A stretch of DNA of 64,000 nt from Acidobacterium sp. S8 (GCF_009765985.1 NZ_LMUM01000016.1:1-64000), one strand, 5' to 3'; counted from the first letter of the stretch, positions 1-9,307 are shown. The notes: generated from the letters alone by a model not told the origin. Program-made: numbers and translations.

Positions 1-830
1 TCGAATGCAGAACCATGAAAAGCGTTGCTGCCGGATTTAGTCTGAGCCGTGACAAGTCCAGCGACGGCCTTGCCGAATTCGGCGTCATAATTCTGCGATG
101 TGACCTTCATCTCAGAGACCGAATCCAGGTTCGGATTAATGACGGCTACACCGTTGATAGGTTCCTGATTGTCCGTACCATCCAGCTCATATCCTGTGGC
201 GAAAGGCAGTTGGCCGTTCACTTCGATCGACTGGCTCCGCTGCGGATTGCCACTGCCTTCGCCTGGCCCCCAGCCGATATACGTTGTGCCGGGCGTCAGC
301 AACTCAAAAGCGGTAAAGTTGCGGTTCAGATTAGGCAGGTTTTCTACAGCCCGCGTGTTCAGAATCGTGCTCACTTCGGCGCGATCTGTCTCCAGGAGAC
401 CGGGTGATGCACTCACGGTTACGGTGTTGGAGACTGAACCGACTGAAAGCTGCAGGTCCACCTTTGGGGCTGTATCTGCATAGACGACCACATTATCTGC
501 TGAGCTTTTATTGAACCCGGTTACTTCCACCTCTACACGATAGGTATCGGGAATAAGGTGCTGAACCGTATACGAGCCACTTTCATTCGTCTGAACACTG
601 ACTTTTGTCCCTTTGCTTATATCGGTGACGGTAACGGTCGCCCCCGGGACAAGAGCGCCCGTATTATCTGTGATTATTCCAAAAATTGAGCCGTAGACTG
701 CCTGCGCACCTAATGGTAGGACACTAGCAAATGAACAAAGCATCAACACCAGCGCGAGCAGGTAGCTGCTCACACGGTCTCTCCTGATAAATGGGCGATT
801 GCGCCTCTTTAATGTATTTCCCCATTGCAT
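1..830 (-). CDS. TonB-dependent receptor, Oar-like, N-terminal part (cut by window edge)
   Basis: Outer-membrane receptor of the acidobacterial Oar-like family, which imports large ligands such as glycan fragments with TonB energy. About 276 residues are present. The ATG at 830-828 follows a strong AGGAGG ribosome site. The N-terminus has a signal peptide (hydrophobic YLLALVLMLCSFASVLPLGA), then a carboxypeptidase-regulatory-like domain (GIITDNTGALVPGATVTV, later TYRVEVEVTGFNK) and the start of the plug (ETDRAEVSTILNTRAVENLP, YELDGTDNQEPINGV, SGSNAFHGSAF). The beta-barrel lies beyond base 1. It is divergent from the membrane-anchored regulator at 1103, a common acidobacterial pairing. The ligand cannot be told from the sequence. 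Confidence 0.93.
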   Translation of the reverse strand, partial: MQWGNTLKRRNRPFIRRDRVSSYLLALVLMLCSFASVLPLGAQAVYGSIFGIITDNTGALVPGATVTVTDISKGTKVSVQTNESGSYTVQHLIPDTYRVEVEVTGFNKSSADNVVVYADTAPKVDLQLSVGSVSNTVTVSASPGLLETDRAEVSTILNTRAVENLPNLNRNFTAFELLTPGTTYIGWGPGEGSGNPQRSQSIEVNGQLPFATGYELDGTDNQEPINGVAVINPNLDSVSEMKVTSQNYDAEFGKAVAGLVTAQTKSGSNAFHGSAF

Positions 831-1102
831 ACTGCCTCCTAAAAACTACAACCTATATTCGGATTTCGAATCCCCATTGCCTCATTGCATTTGCGCTTGC
901 TAATGAGGAGCAGTCCACCTGATCGCTGGAGCTGGTATCTGCAACCCAGTGATCGGCGGCTTCTTATGAACAGCTACCCTCCACAGATCATGTACTTCTT
1001 ACACAACCCAAGAAGTATCCCCAGTCGCATAGACGGATGACAATCTTTTTACGGTGATTTGACCCGTCAATTCCCGTGTGAAACAATTCCAGACAGGAAA
1101 CG

Positions 1103-2338
1103 GTGGCGGTGCATAAGGCTTTTAAAATCAGCGATAAAGGCTTAGAAGATGAGCGATGGGCTCTAATCGAGCGAATTGCTGCCAGCCGGCACCTGAAGTC
1201 CTCTGCACGTCTCTGTGAATTCCTTTTTTACACGGCGGATTGCGCCCTTCGAGACGCTCCTGAAGAGGCTACCGAGCAGCAGATCGGTATCAAAATCTTC
1301 CATCGCCATCCTGGCTACAATTCCAGCGAGGACAGTATCGTTCGGACGCACGCTCGCTTGCTGCGTCAAAAGCTCGCCGCGTACTTCGCCGAGGAGGGGG
1401 TAGGCGAAGAGATTATTGTTGAGATCCCGAAGGGGCACTATCTTCCGGTCTTTCACGCGAAATCAGAGCCAGTTTCAGCTGAATTGCTGTCGGTTCAGGA
1501 AAAATCCTTACCCGTTCTAGTGCCTCCAGCGCCTAGTAAAACACTTCGCGGGTGGACATTTTTCTTGCTGATATTCGCCTCTCTACTCGCAGCTGGTGCG
1601 CTCCTGCTCTGGCGGCCCTGGGCGCGTCCAAGCATTTCGCAATCGCCTGTGGAGAAATTCTGGCGCCCCTTCTTCTCTGAAGATCCCCCACTCGTGATCT
1701 TTAGCAACGCTCTCTTTATAGGGGATTCGACGAATGGCCTGCGCTACGCTCCGCCGCAGGAGCGGCAGAACGCGGCGACGACAGACGATTATGTGGACAC
1801 CTACACCGGGATCGGCGAGCTGGCGTCGGTATATGCGCTAACAACCCTGTTCGACGCGCATGGCTCCCATTTCATTCTCAAGCGCAGCCAGCTGATGACT
1901 TGGGACGAAGCTAAGACAAAGAATTTGATCTTTATCGGGTCTGTCGCCGAAAATCCCTCCCTACGGGTCCTGGAGTCGACGACAGACTTTACGATGATGG
2001 CGCAGCCGGGAATTGCAGGTTTGGTCAATCATCATCCCAAACCCGGCGAGCCCCCAATATACTCAAGGCCCGAACGGCCTCTCACGAAAGATTATGCGAT
2101 CCTCGCGCTACTCCCTGGAGTGCAACCTGGGAAACGCATGCTAATCTTCAGCGGATTGACCACCTTTGGAACACAAGCCGCTGTCGATTATGTTTGCCGT
2201 CCGGATAGCACGGCAGAACTGCTGCGACAAATTACCGGACCTAAAGGCGAAATTCGGCCATTCGAGGCGGTGCTCGAAACAACCATTGGTGGTGGTGTTC
2301 CCTTGCAGACACGTCTGGTAACAATCCGTGTCCATTGA
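1103..2338 (+). CDS. Membrane-anchored winged-helix regulator
   Basis: One-component regulator: a cytoplasmic winged-helix DNA-binding domain at residues about 15-120 (SSARLCEFLFYTADCAL; SIVRTHARLLRQKLAAYF; EIPKGHYLPVF), one membrane helix near residues 148-170 (WTFFLLIFASLLAAGALLLW), then an extracytoplasmic domain of about 230 residues with no motif I recognise. The start is GTG at 1103 behind AGGAAA; GTG at 1109 is an alternative. This architecture is frequent in Acidobacteriota beside TonB receptors. It is divergent from the receptor at 830 across a 272-base gap, so it probably senses an extracytoplasmic cue and controls that receptor (inference). Confidence 0.85.
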   Translation: MAVHKAFKISDKGLEDERWALIERIAASRHLKSSARLCEFLFYTADCALRDAPEEATEQQIGIKIFHRHPGYNSSEDSIVRTHARLLRQKLAAYFAEEGVGEEIIVEIPKGHYLPVFHAKSEPVSAELLSVQEKSLPVLVPPAPSKTLRGWTFFLLIFASLLAAGALLLWRPWARPSISQSPVEKFWRPFFSEDPPLVIFSNALFIGDSTNGLRYAPPQERQNAATTDDYVDTYTGIGELASVYALTTLFDAHGSHFILKRSQLMTWDEAKTKNLIFIGSVAENPSLRVLESTTDFTMMAQPGIAGLVNHHPKPGEPPIYSRPERPLTKDYAILALLPGVQPGKRMLIFSGLTTFGTQAAVDYVCRPDSTAELLRQITGPKGEIRPFEAVLETTIGGGVPLQTRLVTIRVH

Positions 2339-2352
2339 TTTACCCCAAAAAC

Positions 2353-3381
2353 TCATTCGATGGGCTGTAGCTTAAGCTGATTTTCGACGTGGATCTTTGA
2401 GGCCATCTCCATCTCTTGTTTCGCTTCATCCTCCTGACCGACTTTTCGATAGGCCTGAGCAAGCAGCGTGTGGGTGATAAAGTTTGCTGGGTCCATTTTC
2501 TCCGCATGCTTCAGGTACATAATGGAGCTCACCGGATCCTGCCTGCGCAGCAGCACCTTACCCATTTGGATAAACGACCCTGTGCTGGACGTATCGAGCG
2601 AGATGGCTTTTGTCAGCGCTTCTTGCGCGTCCTGAAGTCTGTCCGTCCGCGTGTAAACGTCTCCCAACCGGTCGTAGACGGGCGCATAACCAGGATTCAA
2701 CAGACGCTCCTTTTCAAACTCCTGCAATGCGTGATCCACATCCGACTTGAAAAGATAGACCTCACCAAGCAGGAAGTGCGCCAATGGAAGATTCGGTGCG
2801 AGCTGAAGAGCTTTTTGTGCTTGTATCGCCGCGAACTCTTCGAGGTTCGCCCGCTGGAGCATAGAGCCCAATAACAGATAGGCGGCGCCGGAGTCTGGGT
2901 TCACTTTGAATCCAGTCGCAAATGCTCGGCGTGCGTCATCGTAACGCTGTGCGTTCATGTAGCAAAGGCCAAGCACATAATTGGCGTCAGCATTTGAATT
3001 GGGAGTCCATTCACGCACCCGTTCGAGATAAGGAATCGCGTCGGCTGGGCGGCCGAGACGATAAAGTGTGAGACCCTGCATCTGCACTGACTCAGCATCG
3101 GACGAATCTTCCTGGATGGCGGCAGCGAATGCGCGCTGAGCTTCTAACAGCTTGCCGGTCCGATAGTATGCGATTCCCAGCTCGTGCTGCAGTCCCTTGA
3201 CTGGTGGATGGATAGCAGCCAGCTTCTGAAGCAGTGCGATAGCTTCCGCCTGTTGACCTTGTTCCAGATCCTTGTGCGCCAATGCAAGAGACTGTTGAGT
3301 AGTATCGGCGGGTGAGGAGGATTGGCCACTGGCTGAGGGGACTACGACGAGCAAAAAGGCAAAAAGCGGTACGATACGCAT
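2353..3381 (-). CDS. Secreted tetratricopeptide-repeat protein
   Basis: Exported TPR protein of 342 residues. A signal peptide (RIVPLFAFLLVVVPSASG) is followed by about eight 34-residue TPR units from residue 30 to the end; A/Y/L positions recur in units such as YYRTGKLLEAQRAFAAAIQE, YMNAQRYDDARRAFATGFKV and YTRTDRLQDAQEALTKAISL. TPR arrays bind proteins and no catalytic motif is seen. The start codon overlaps the 5' region of the divergent ASPIC/UnbV gene at 3425, so both share a promoter zone of under 50 bases. TPR plus FG-GAP/ASPIC pairs recur in Acidobacteriota; their function is unknown. Confidence 0.85.
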   Translation of the reverse strand: MRIVPLFAFLLVVVPSASGQSSSPADTTQQSLALAHKDLEQGQQAEAIALLQKLAAIHPPVKGLQHELGIAYYRTGKLLEAQRAFAAAIQEDSSDAESVQMQGLTLYRLGRPADAIPYLERVREWTPNSNADANYVLGLCYMNAQRYDDARRAFATGFKVNPDSGAAYLLLGSMLQRANLEEFAAIQAQKALQLAPNLPLAHFLLGEVYLFKSDVDHALQEFEKERLLNPGYAPVYDRLGDVYTRTDRLQDAQEALTKAISLDTSSTGSFIQMGKVLLRRQDPVSSIMYLKHAEKMDPANFITHTLLAQAYRKVGQEDEAKQEMEMASKIHVENQLKLQPIE

Positions 3382-3424
3382 GACACTTGTAGCATACTGC
3401 GAGATCAGAAATGATAAGTGCTTG

Positions 3425-5224
3425 ATGCGCTGCCCATCCCAGATCAGAATCCGGATCGCAAGTCATTTCGCCGCTACGGCAATTTTATACGTTCTTCTCA
3501 TTGTCTCTGTAACAACATCCATCGGACAGACACAGCGAAGCAGGCTCGTGAGGGCGCCGGTTCATCCATATGCCGCGAGCGATAGTCACCCCGGACCGGC
3601 TTGGTTCGCAAATGTCGCTCCGGAAGCCGGGCTGACCATGCAGAACGTGAACGGAGATGCAGCTTCCAAAAAGTACATCATCGAAACGACAGGCAGCGGC
3701 GTTGCCATTCTCGACTATGACCGCGACGGCTGGCCTGACATTCTCCTGCTCAATGGCCGCACTCTCGACGGAGAACCGTCTCCGGTGGTGCACCCTACCA
3801 ATCATCTCTATCGTAACAATCACGATGGCACTTTTAAAGATGTGACCGCAGAGTCAGGATTGACTGCATCTGGATGGGCGCAGGGTGTCTGCGTCGGAGA
3901 CTATGACAACGACGGTTACAACGATCTTTACATTACCTACTATGGCAAAAACCGGCTTTACCATAACGAGCGGAATGGAGCCTTCAAAGAGGTAGCAGGT
4001 CCAACTGGTGTATCTGGCAATGGCGAAGCCTGGGGAACCGGCTGTGCCTTCGTAGATTACGATCGGGATGGCAAGCTTGATCTGATGGTGGCGAACTACG
4101 TTCAACTGGATCTCAAGTCGCTGCCAAAGCCCGGCGAAGGTCTTACCTGTATATGGAAAGGAACGCCGGTGATGTGTGGACCACGCGGTCTTCCTTTCAC
4201 AACGAACATTCTCTATCACAATCTGGACGGCAAGAAGTTTGAAGATGTGAGTCGAGCCAGCGGCATTACCAAAACCAATGGACACTACTGTTTTAGCGTC
4301 TCCACACTTGACTACAATCGCGATGGCTGGCCCGATATCTATGTGGCATGCGACAGCACACCCAGTATTCTCTACCGCAACAATAAGGACGGCACCTTTA
4401 CCGATGTAGCCCCTGATGCCGGTGTAGGCTATGACGAAGACGGCCGTGAGCAGGCAGGTATGGGAACGGCCATAGGAGATTACGACGGTGATGGTTGGCC
4501 AGATGTCTTCAAGACCAATTTCTCGGACGACACCTCGTCGCTCTATCACAACAACGGGGATGGGACATTTACGGCAGCTATCGCAGACGCAGGACTTGGC
4601 CTCAATACGCAGTATCTCGGCTGGGGCACCATGTTTTTGGATGTGGACAACAGCGGCCTTCTTGACATTATTATTGCCAATGGCCATGTTTATCCCCAAG
4701 TAGATTACGCGCACTTAGGCTCGTCGTATCGAGAGCCTCGCCTCCTCTATCAAAATCTGGGAAACGGGAAGTTCAAAGACATTAGCAAGAACGCAGGCCC
4801 TGGTTGCACGGAGCTCGCGCCCAGTCGTGGGCTGGCAGTAGCTGATCTCTGGAACGACGGTCGTCTTTCCGCGGTGATTAACAACATCGATGAAAAACCA
4901 ATGCTGCTGGTTAACCTCGTGTCCAATAGTAACCACTGGCTAGGCGTCTTTACGCAAGGTACGCGCTCCAATCGTGACGGAATTGGAACACAGGTTACCG
5001 TGGTTGCGGGCGGGCGAAAATGGCTCCAGGAAGTACGTAGTGGGTCGAGCTATATTTCCAGCAGCGATCTTCGCCTGCACTTCGGATTGGGACCGATCAC
5101 AACGATCGATCATATTGAGGTGCTGTGGCCCAGTGGGATGACTGAACACTTCACCGTCAATGGCGTTGACCGGTTCGTCACCCTTGTCGAAGGTGCTGGC
5201 TCACAGAAACCAGCCGATCAGTAA
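3425..5224 (+). CDS. Secreted FG-GAP/VCBS-repeat protein with C-terminal ASPIC/UnbV domain (CRTAC1-like)
   Basis: About 599 residues from the ATG at 3425. That start is preferred over the upstream one at 3380 because it begins directly on a signal peptide (FAATAILYVLLIVSVTTSIG). The body is a seven-bladed FG-GAP/VCBS propeller with repeated calcium-binding loops (DYDRDGWPDILLLNG, DYDNDGYNDLYITYYG, DYDRDGKLDLMVANY, DYNRDGWPDIYVACD, DYDGDGWPDVFKTNF, DVDNSGLLDIIIANG) about 55-100 residues apart. The C-terminal ASPIC/UnbV module shows GIGTQVTVVAGGRKWLQEV and LHFGLGPITTIDHIEVLWPS. It is probably an exported adhesion or binding protein. It is divergent from the TPR gene. Confidence 0.9.
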   Translation: MRCPSQIRIRIASHFAATAILYVLLIVSVTTSIGQTQRSRLVRAPVHPYAASDSHPGPAWFANVAPEAGLTMQNVNGDAASKKYIIETTGSGVAILDYDRDGWPDILLLNGRTLDGEPSPVVHPTNHLYRNNHDGTFKDVTAESGLTASGWAQGVCVGDYDNDGYNDLYITYYGKNRLYHNERNGAFKEVAGPTGVSGNGEAWGTGCAFVDYDRDGKLDLMVANYVQLDLKSLPKPGEGLTCIWKGTPVMCGPRGLPFTTNILYHNLDGKKFEDVSRASGITKTNGHYCFSVSTLDYNRDGWPDIYVACDSTPSILYRNNKDGTFTDVAPDAGVGYDEDGREQAGMGTAIGDYDGDGWPDVFKTNFSDDTSSLYHNNGDGTFTAAIADAGLGLNTQYLGWGTMFLDVDNSGLLDIIIANGHVYPQVDYAHLGSSYREPRLLYQNLGNGKFKDISKNAGPGCTELAPSRGLAVADLWNDGRLSAVINNIDEKPMLLVNLVSNSNHWLGVFTQGTRSNRDGIGTQVTVVAGGRKWLQEVRSGSSYISSSDLRLHFGLGPITTIDHIEVLWPSGMTEHFTVNGVDRFVTLVEGAGSQKPADQ

Positions 5225-5863
5225 CATGCTATCGACTTTTCTGCAGAGAGAGAACTTGACTCCGAGGCGAGCCTTGAGGTCTAACGCATAATTCCGGTTC
5301 AGAATGGCAACGAAGCGCCAACGCACTCAGCTTCGGGATGGGCCTGTGATCGCGACTCTGCTCTGGGCGGATGACCACCGCCCAAAATCTTCGCCGAGCC
5401 TCCCCTCCTTAAGGAGCGATTGTATCGAGAGGATAAAACGGAATGCGAGGACTAAAAATGAGCAGCCAGCTTCCCGACTGTCCTCATGGAATGCGTCACC
5501 GGACTCAACCTATTGGCGGATGATCGGTAAACCTCACGTTTGAGACGGCTAAGGCTGGATCTGCGGCAGTCTGAGGGGCCGTATGAGTGCAATTCCATTC
5601 CCTCGCACCTGAGTCCCCGATGAGCGGAATCCGCGAAAAATGACCCAAGATTCGGCTACTTTCTCATTGCCCACCGGTCGGATCGGCTATGCCTCTGGCA
5701 AGTTGCCGAAAGGCCGGCTTCTCGAAAAATGGGTGCCATATCCGAAATTGCATTCTTAATTTGCCATTGGTCGTATGAAGGGATCCTACCAAGGACCTAG
5801 GTAGTTCTATTCGCTGTGAGGAATTGCGCCTCGCTGCGTCTGGGCGCTAGCATCGACATCTAT
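5225..5863. other. Intergenic region, about 640 bases
   Basis: No convincing gene. A 79-codon open frame at 5304-5543 has no ribosome site and low-complexity basic composition. The right end carries a possible operator (5786-5804). I see no terminator hairpin behind the FG-GAP gene. Confidence 0.5.
5786..5804. promoter_or_regulatory. Inverted repeat, possible operator of the dehydrogenase pair
   Basis: CTACCAAGGACCTAGGTAG: the arms CTACC and GGTAG are exactly complementary across nine bases, and the inner ACCTAGGT is itself palindromic. It lies 60 bases before the ATG at 5864. A role in regulating the two following dehydrogenase genes is inference. Confidence 0.35.
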
Positions 5864-6751
5864 ATGGATCTGAGTGCGAAAGTTTCTATTTTAGGACTGG
5901 GTATCATGGGCGCGGCGATGGCCCGTAGCGCTGCTCGCGGTGGTTTGGATACCACGGCATGGGATCGGTCGCCCGGCCGCGCCTCCGGTCTTGCTTCCGG
6001 CAATCTCCGGATTGCACCCTTGGTTCGCGATGCGGTTCAGGATGCGGATGTCGTCGTCACAATGGTGTCGAACGCCGATGCGGTGCTGAGCATCATGACG
6101 GAGCGAGAGGGCCTTGCGGCCATGAAGCCAGGCGCGGTTTGGATACAGATGTCGACAATTGGGGTCGAGGGGACGGAACGCGCCTGGCGCCTGGCCGGCA
6201 CACGACCCGAGATCGGGTTTCTGGATGCGCCGGTTTCGGGCAGCAAAGCTGCGGCCGAACAAGGGAAACTGGTCATTCTTGCGTCAGGCGACCAAGGTCG
6301 CGCGGGCGCGACAGCACAGCCATTCTTCGATGCGATCGCTGCGCAGACACATTGGCTCGGCGATGTGGGACAGGGAACCCGCATGAAACTCCTGTTCAAC
6401 GCATGGATAGCCGTCCTCATGGAGGGAGTCGCGGAAGTGTCTATACTTGGCGATGCACTCGGGATCGATCTGGGTCGTTTCACGTCACTGGTCTCAGGTG
6501 GTCCCCTGGTTCCGGCATGGGCCGTGGCTAAATTGCAGAAGATAAAAGAAGGGCGCACCGCGGAAACGGAATTTCCGCTTCGTTGGGCGCACAAGGATGT
6601 TCAGCTAGCACTCGCAGCAGCAGGAGAAGAGCGTGCCCGGCTCCCGATTCTCAGCAAGATCGACGCTATCTGGGCAGAAGCCGAGCCCGGCTTCGGAGCA
6701 GACGATCTTAGCGCTATCTACCTGGCACTTAGTAATGGAGTTAAACGATGA
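5864..6751 (+). CDS. NAD(P)-dependent beta-hydroxyacid dehydrogenase-like / imine-reductase-type oxidoreductase
   Basis: Member of the 3-hydroxyisobutyrate/6-phosphogluconate dehydrogenase superfamily, about 295 residues. The Rossmann nucleotide loop is at the N-terminus (VSILGLGIMGAAMARSAARG), followed by the family block GAVWIQMSTIGVEGTERAWR and the substrate-loop motif DAPVSGSKAAAEQGKL. The conserved lysine region reads GQGTRMKLLFNAWIAVLMEG, so the general-acid Lys appears present. An upstream GTG at 5816 would add 16 residues; ATG 5864 is chosen because it starts on the Rossmann strand. Its stop overlaps the next start (ATGA at 6748-6751), so the two are translationally coupled. Substrate unknown. 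Confidence 0.85.
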   Translation: MDLSAKVSILGLGIMGAAMARSAARGGLDTTAWDRSPGRASGLASGNLRIAPLVRDAVQDADVVVTMVSNADAVLSIMTEREGLAAMKPGAVWIQMSTIGVEGTERAWRLAGTRPEIGFLDAPVSGSKAAAEQGKLVILASGDQGRAGATAQPFFDAIAAQTHWLGDVGQGTRMKLLFNAWIAVLMEGVAEVSILGDALGIDLGRFTSLVSGGPLVPAWAVAKLQKIKEGRTAETEFPLRWAHKDVQLALAAAGEERARLPILSKIDAIWAEAEPGFGADDLSAIYLALSNGVKR

Positions 6752-7707
6752 CTATCTCATCAACCCTTCCGAAGGTTATGAAAGCTGCGGTTGTGGATGC
6801 GGCGGGGCCCCCCGAAGCCATTCACATCAAAGATGTGCCCGTACCCGCACTACCGGCTAACCACGTCCTTATCGCGCTCGAGTTTGTGGGTGTGGGCATA
6901 TGGGACGCTCAGCAGCGCGCAGGATCCTGGGGATCGGTCAAACCAGGAACAATCATGGGTGCAGACGGGAGCGGAACCATTGCTGCCGTTGGCAGCCATG
7001 TGACAAAGTTCCACGTCGGCGATCGCGTTTACTCTTACAGCTACGGCTACGGCAGCGGCGGATTCTACGCGCAATATGTCAGCGTTCCGGCTGACAGGGT
7101 AGCTGCCGTTCCCGCACATCTGGAGATGAAGATCGCAGGGGGAATGCCGTGCATTGCATTGACAGCTCAATCCGGCCTGGAAACCCTGAAAGCGACTCGC
7201 GCTCAAACCTTATTAGTATTCGGCGCGAGTGGCGGCGTCGGTTCCTGCGCGGTTTGGCTTGGCAGCGAGAAAGGGGCAACGGTCGTGGGCACAGCGCGAC
7301 CCGACGCACAAGAGTATGTTCGGTCGCTGGGAGCTGCGCACACCGTCGATCCAAATTCCGCGGAACGCGAGGGCGTAATCAAGCGCGCGGCCAAGGACGG
7401 GTTCGACGCTGCCCTGGTCACGGCCAATAGTGACGCGTTAGCTTATTTCTTTTCGCATCTGAAGCCTAAAGCGCCGATTGCCTTTCCGAATGGCGTTGAG
7501 CCCAAACCACACCTCAGCGGCCATCCGGTTTCAGCATTCGATGGTGCGATGTCGCATGAAGCGTTCGAAAGGCTGAACGCAGCAATCAGTACAAAGACCC
7601 TACCGCTGCGGGTCCAGGTCTTTTCATTCAAAGATGTGGCCGCAGCTCATCGCAGGATCGAAGAAGGGCACGTCGTCGGAAAGATTGTCCTGCACATCAA
7701 TTTATAG
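6748..7707 (+). CDS. Zinc-type alcohol dehydrogenase / quinone oxidoreductase family protein
   Basis: MDR-superfamily NADP-dependent reductase of 319 residues. GroES-like N-terminus (KAAVVDAAGPPEAIHIKDVP; GADGSGTIAAVGSHVTKFHV GDRVY) and Rossmann domain with TLLVFGASGGVGSCAVWLG near residue 155. The catalytic-zinc Cys and the structural four-Cys lobe are missing, so it is the zinc-free quinone-oxidoreductase type, which reduces quinones or enones. The start overlaps the upstream dehydrogenase stop by four bases. Its last six bases overlap the convergent zinc-finger gene, so there is no room for a terminator between them. Confidence 0.88.
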   Translation: MTISSTLPKVMKAAVVDAAGPPEAIHIKDVPVPALPANHVLIALEFVGVGIWDAQQRAGSWGSVKPGTIMGADGSGTIAAVGSHVTKFHVGDRVYSYSYGYGSGGFYAQYVSVPADRVAAVPAHLEMKIAGGMPCIALTAQSGLETLKATRAQTLLVFGASGGVGSCAVWLGSEKGATVVGTARPDAQEYVRSLGAAHTVDPNSAEREGVIKRAAKDGFDAALVTANSDALAYFFSHLKPKAPIAFPNGVEPKPHLSGHPVSAFDGAMSHEAFERLNAAISTKTLPLRVQVFSFKDVAAAHRRIEEGHVVGKIVLHINL

Positions 7708-8007
7708 ACTTGTCCGCGCGCGGTGCCGCGGGGTCCATAAGTCCACATTATCCAGTATGACCTCGTCAATGTAGCACCAGCCCCAATCCTCACCGGGCTC
7801 GAAGGAACGCATGATGGGATGGCTGGTGCGATGGAAATGTTTGGTGGCGTGTTTGCCGGGGGACTGGTCGCAACAGCCGACATGGCCGCACTCCAGGCAT
7901 AAGCGAAGGTGAACCCAGTACCCTCCCGTCTTTAAGCACTCTTCACAGCCTTCGGGAGTACGAGGGGACACTGGTCGAATCTGGTTTAAATGAGAGCAGG
8001 CTGACAT
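7702..8007 (-). CDS. UBP-type zinc-finger protein
   Basis: Protein of 101 residues made almost entirely of a ZnF_UBP domain. It shows the cysteine/histidine ladder C4/H6, C21-x2-C24, C37-x2-C40, C45-C46, then H53, H57, H60 and H63 (LCLECGHVGCCDQSPGKHAT; HFHRTSHPIMRSFEPGEDW). In eukaryotes this fold binds the ubiquitin C-terminus; bacterial stand-alone copies have no settled role but are often next to thioredoxin-reductase-like flavoproteins, as here, where the flavoprotein gene ends 13 bases upstream. A redox or partner-docking role for that enzyme is inference. Confidence 0.87.
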   Translation of the reverse strand: MSACSHLNQIRPVSPRTPEGCEECLKTGGYWVHLRLCLECGHVGCCDQSPGKHATKHFHRTSHPIMRSFEPGEDWGWCYIDEVILDNVDLWTPRHRARTSL

Positions 8008-8020
8008 GGTTTTCTTCCTT

Positions 8021-9289
8021 TCAGTGGCCGGCTAAATAACGGTGGACAAACGTAACAGCCATTGCGCCTTCGCCGACAGCCGAGGCGCATCGTTTGACAG
8101 ACCCATGGCGAACATCGCCGGCGGCAAACATTCCGGGAAAGCTGGTTTCCAAAAAGTAGGGTTCGCGGTCGAGCGACCATGTGCTGCCGAAACTACTGTC
8201 CCGACGCAAATCCGGACCGGTAACGAGATAACATTGTTCGTCACGCACCAAGCCGGCTTCTGCGGCCCAGTTCGTATTGGGAAGACCGCCGAGACATAGA
8301 AAAAGCCAGCACGCGTTGATCGTTTCCTGCCGCCCGGTCAAATTATCGATGAGGGTAATGGCTTCCAAGTGGTCGTCGCCATGCAGCTCAACGACTTCAG
8401 TATGCGGTCTCACCTCGATCTTAGGCGAGCTCAATATACGATCGATCAAATACTGCGAGAGCGTTTCCTTCAGGCCGTCTCCACGAATCAGGATGTAGAC
8501 CCTTCGGGCATAGCGGGAAAAGTGTATGGCCGCTTGTCCAGCGGAGTTGCCGCCACCAACCACAAAGACCTCCTGGCTGCTGCACAGCTCCGCCTCGCTG
8601 GTACCGGCGCCATAGAAGACACCCGCGCCGCGCAGCCGTTCTTCGTTCCAGAGGTTGAGGCGGCGGTACTCAACCCCCGAGGCGCAGATCGCGGCGTGCA
8701 TCACAAAGCTAGTGCCATCCGCCAGGTGGCCGATCGAATTTCCGGGCACGAGCTCGGCACGCACACCCTCATGCAGCAGAAGAATTTCTGCTCCAAAGCG
8801 ATTGGCCTGATCGCGGGCACGTTTCGCGAGGTCAGAGCCGCTAATGCCCTCAGGAAATCCCAGGTAATTCTCAATTCTCGAGCTGGTACCCGCCTGTCCT
8901 CCTACGGCGTAGCGCTCGATCAGAAGGGTTTTGAGGCCCTCGGATGCGCCATAGACTGCAGCACTAAGCCCGGCAGGGCCGCCGCCCAGGATGGCCAGAT
9001 CGTACTCTGCGCTGGATGGCTTTTGGAACCATCCTAACTTCTCCGCGATCTGGCGAATGGTAGGACTCTCCAGCCTCGCGCCGTCGGGAAAGAGGCAAAC
9101 CGGCAGGCGCTGATCGTGGAGATTGTTGACCTGGGCCAACTCCCGCGCCTGCTGATCAGAGGTCAGCTCGATCCATTCGAAAGGAACATTGCTGCGGTAT
9201 AGAAAATCACGCAGGCTGTAACTGGCGGACGAACCGTGGATGCCTAGAAGCTGTAACCGAAACGGATGTTGAAGAGTGGACGCACTCAT
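8021..9289 (-). CDS. Thioredoxin-reductase-like FAD-dependent oxidoreductase without the redox CxxC
   Basis: Flavoprotein of 422 residues. Residues 1-95 form a thioredoxin/glutaredoxin-like lead domain (LRDFLYRSNVPFEWIEL; LPVCLFPDGARLESPTIRQI). The FAD Rossmann fold follows (YDLAILGGGPAGLSAAVYGA, with VGGQAGTSSRIENYLGFPEG typical of TrxR), then the NAD(P) fold (EVFVVGGGNSAGQAAIHFSR) and the C-terminal FAD motif (FPGMFAAGDVRHGSVKRCAS). Where TrxR has CATCDG, this protein reads FYGAGTSEAELC, so the disulfide pair is absent. The electron acceptor is therefore not thioredoxin by the usual route. It probably forms an operon with the zinc-finger gene (13-base gap). Confidence 0.88.
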   Translation of the reverse strand: MSASTLQHPFRLQLLGIHGSSASYSLRDFLYRSNVPFEWIELTSDQQARELAQVNNLHDQRLPVCLFPDGARLESPTIRQIAEKLGWFQKPSSAEYDLAILGGGPAGLSAAVYGASEGLKTLLIERYAVGGQAGTSSRIENYLGFPEGISGSDLAKRARDQANRFGAEILLLHEGVRAELVPGNSIGHLADGTSFVMHAAICASGVEYRRLNLWNEERLRGAGVFYGAGTSEAELCSSQEVFVVGGGNSAGQAAIHFSRYARRVYILIRGDGLKETLSQYLIDRILSSPKIEVRPHTEVVELHGDDHLEAITLIDNLTGRQETINACWLFLCLGGLPNTNWAAEAGLVRDEQCYLVTGPDLRRDSSFGSTWSLDREPYFLETSFPGMFAAGDVRHGSVKRCASAVGEGAMAVTFVHRYLAGH

Positions 9290-9307
9290 TTTATTTGCCT
9301 CACAGGT

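Noticed and set aside
3854-4714. 286-codon minus-strand open frame
   Set aside because: It is the mirror of the Asp/Gly-rich repeats of the FG-GAP gene; no ribosome site, and Val/Ile-rich composition is explained by the repeats.
5304-5543. 79-codon plus-strand open frame
   Set aside because: No ribosome site, basic low-complexity sequence, no recognisable family.
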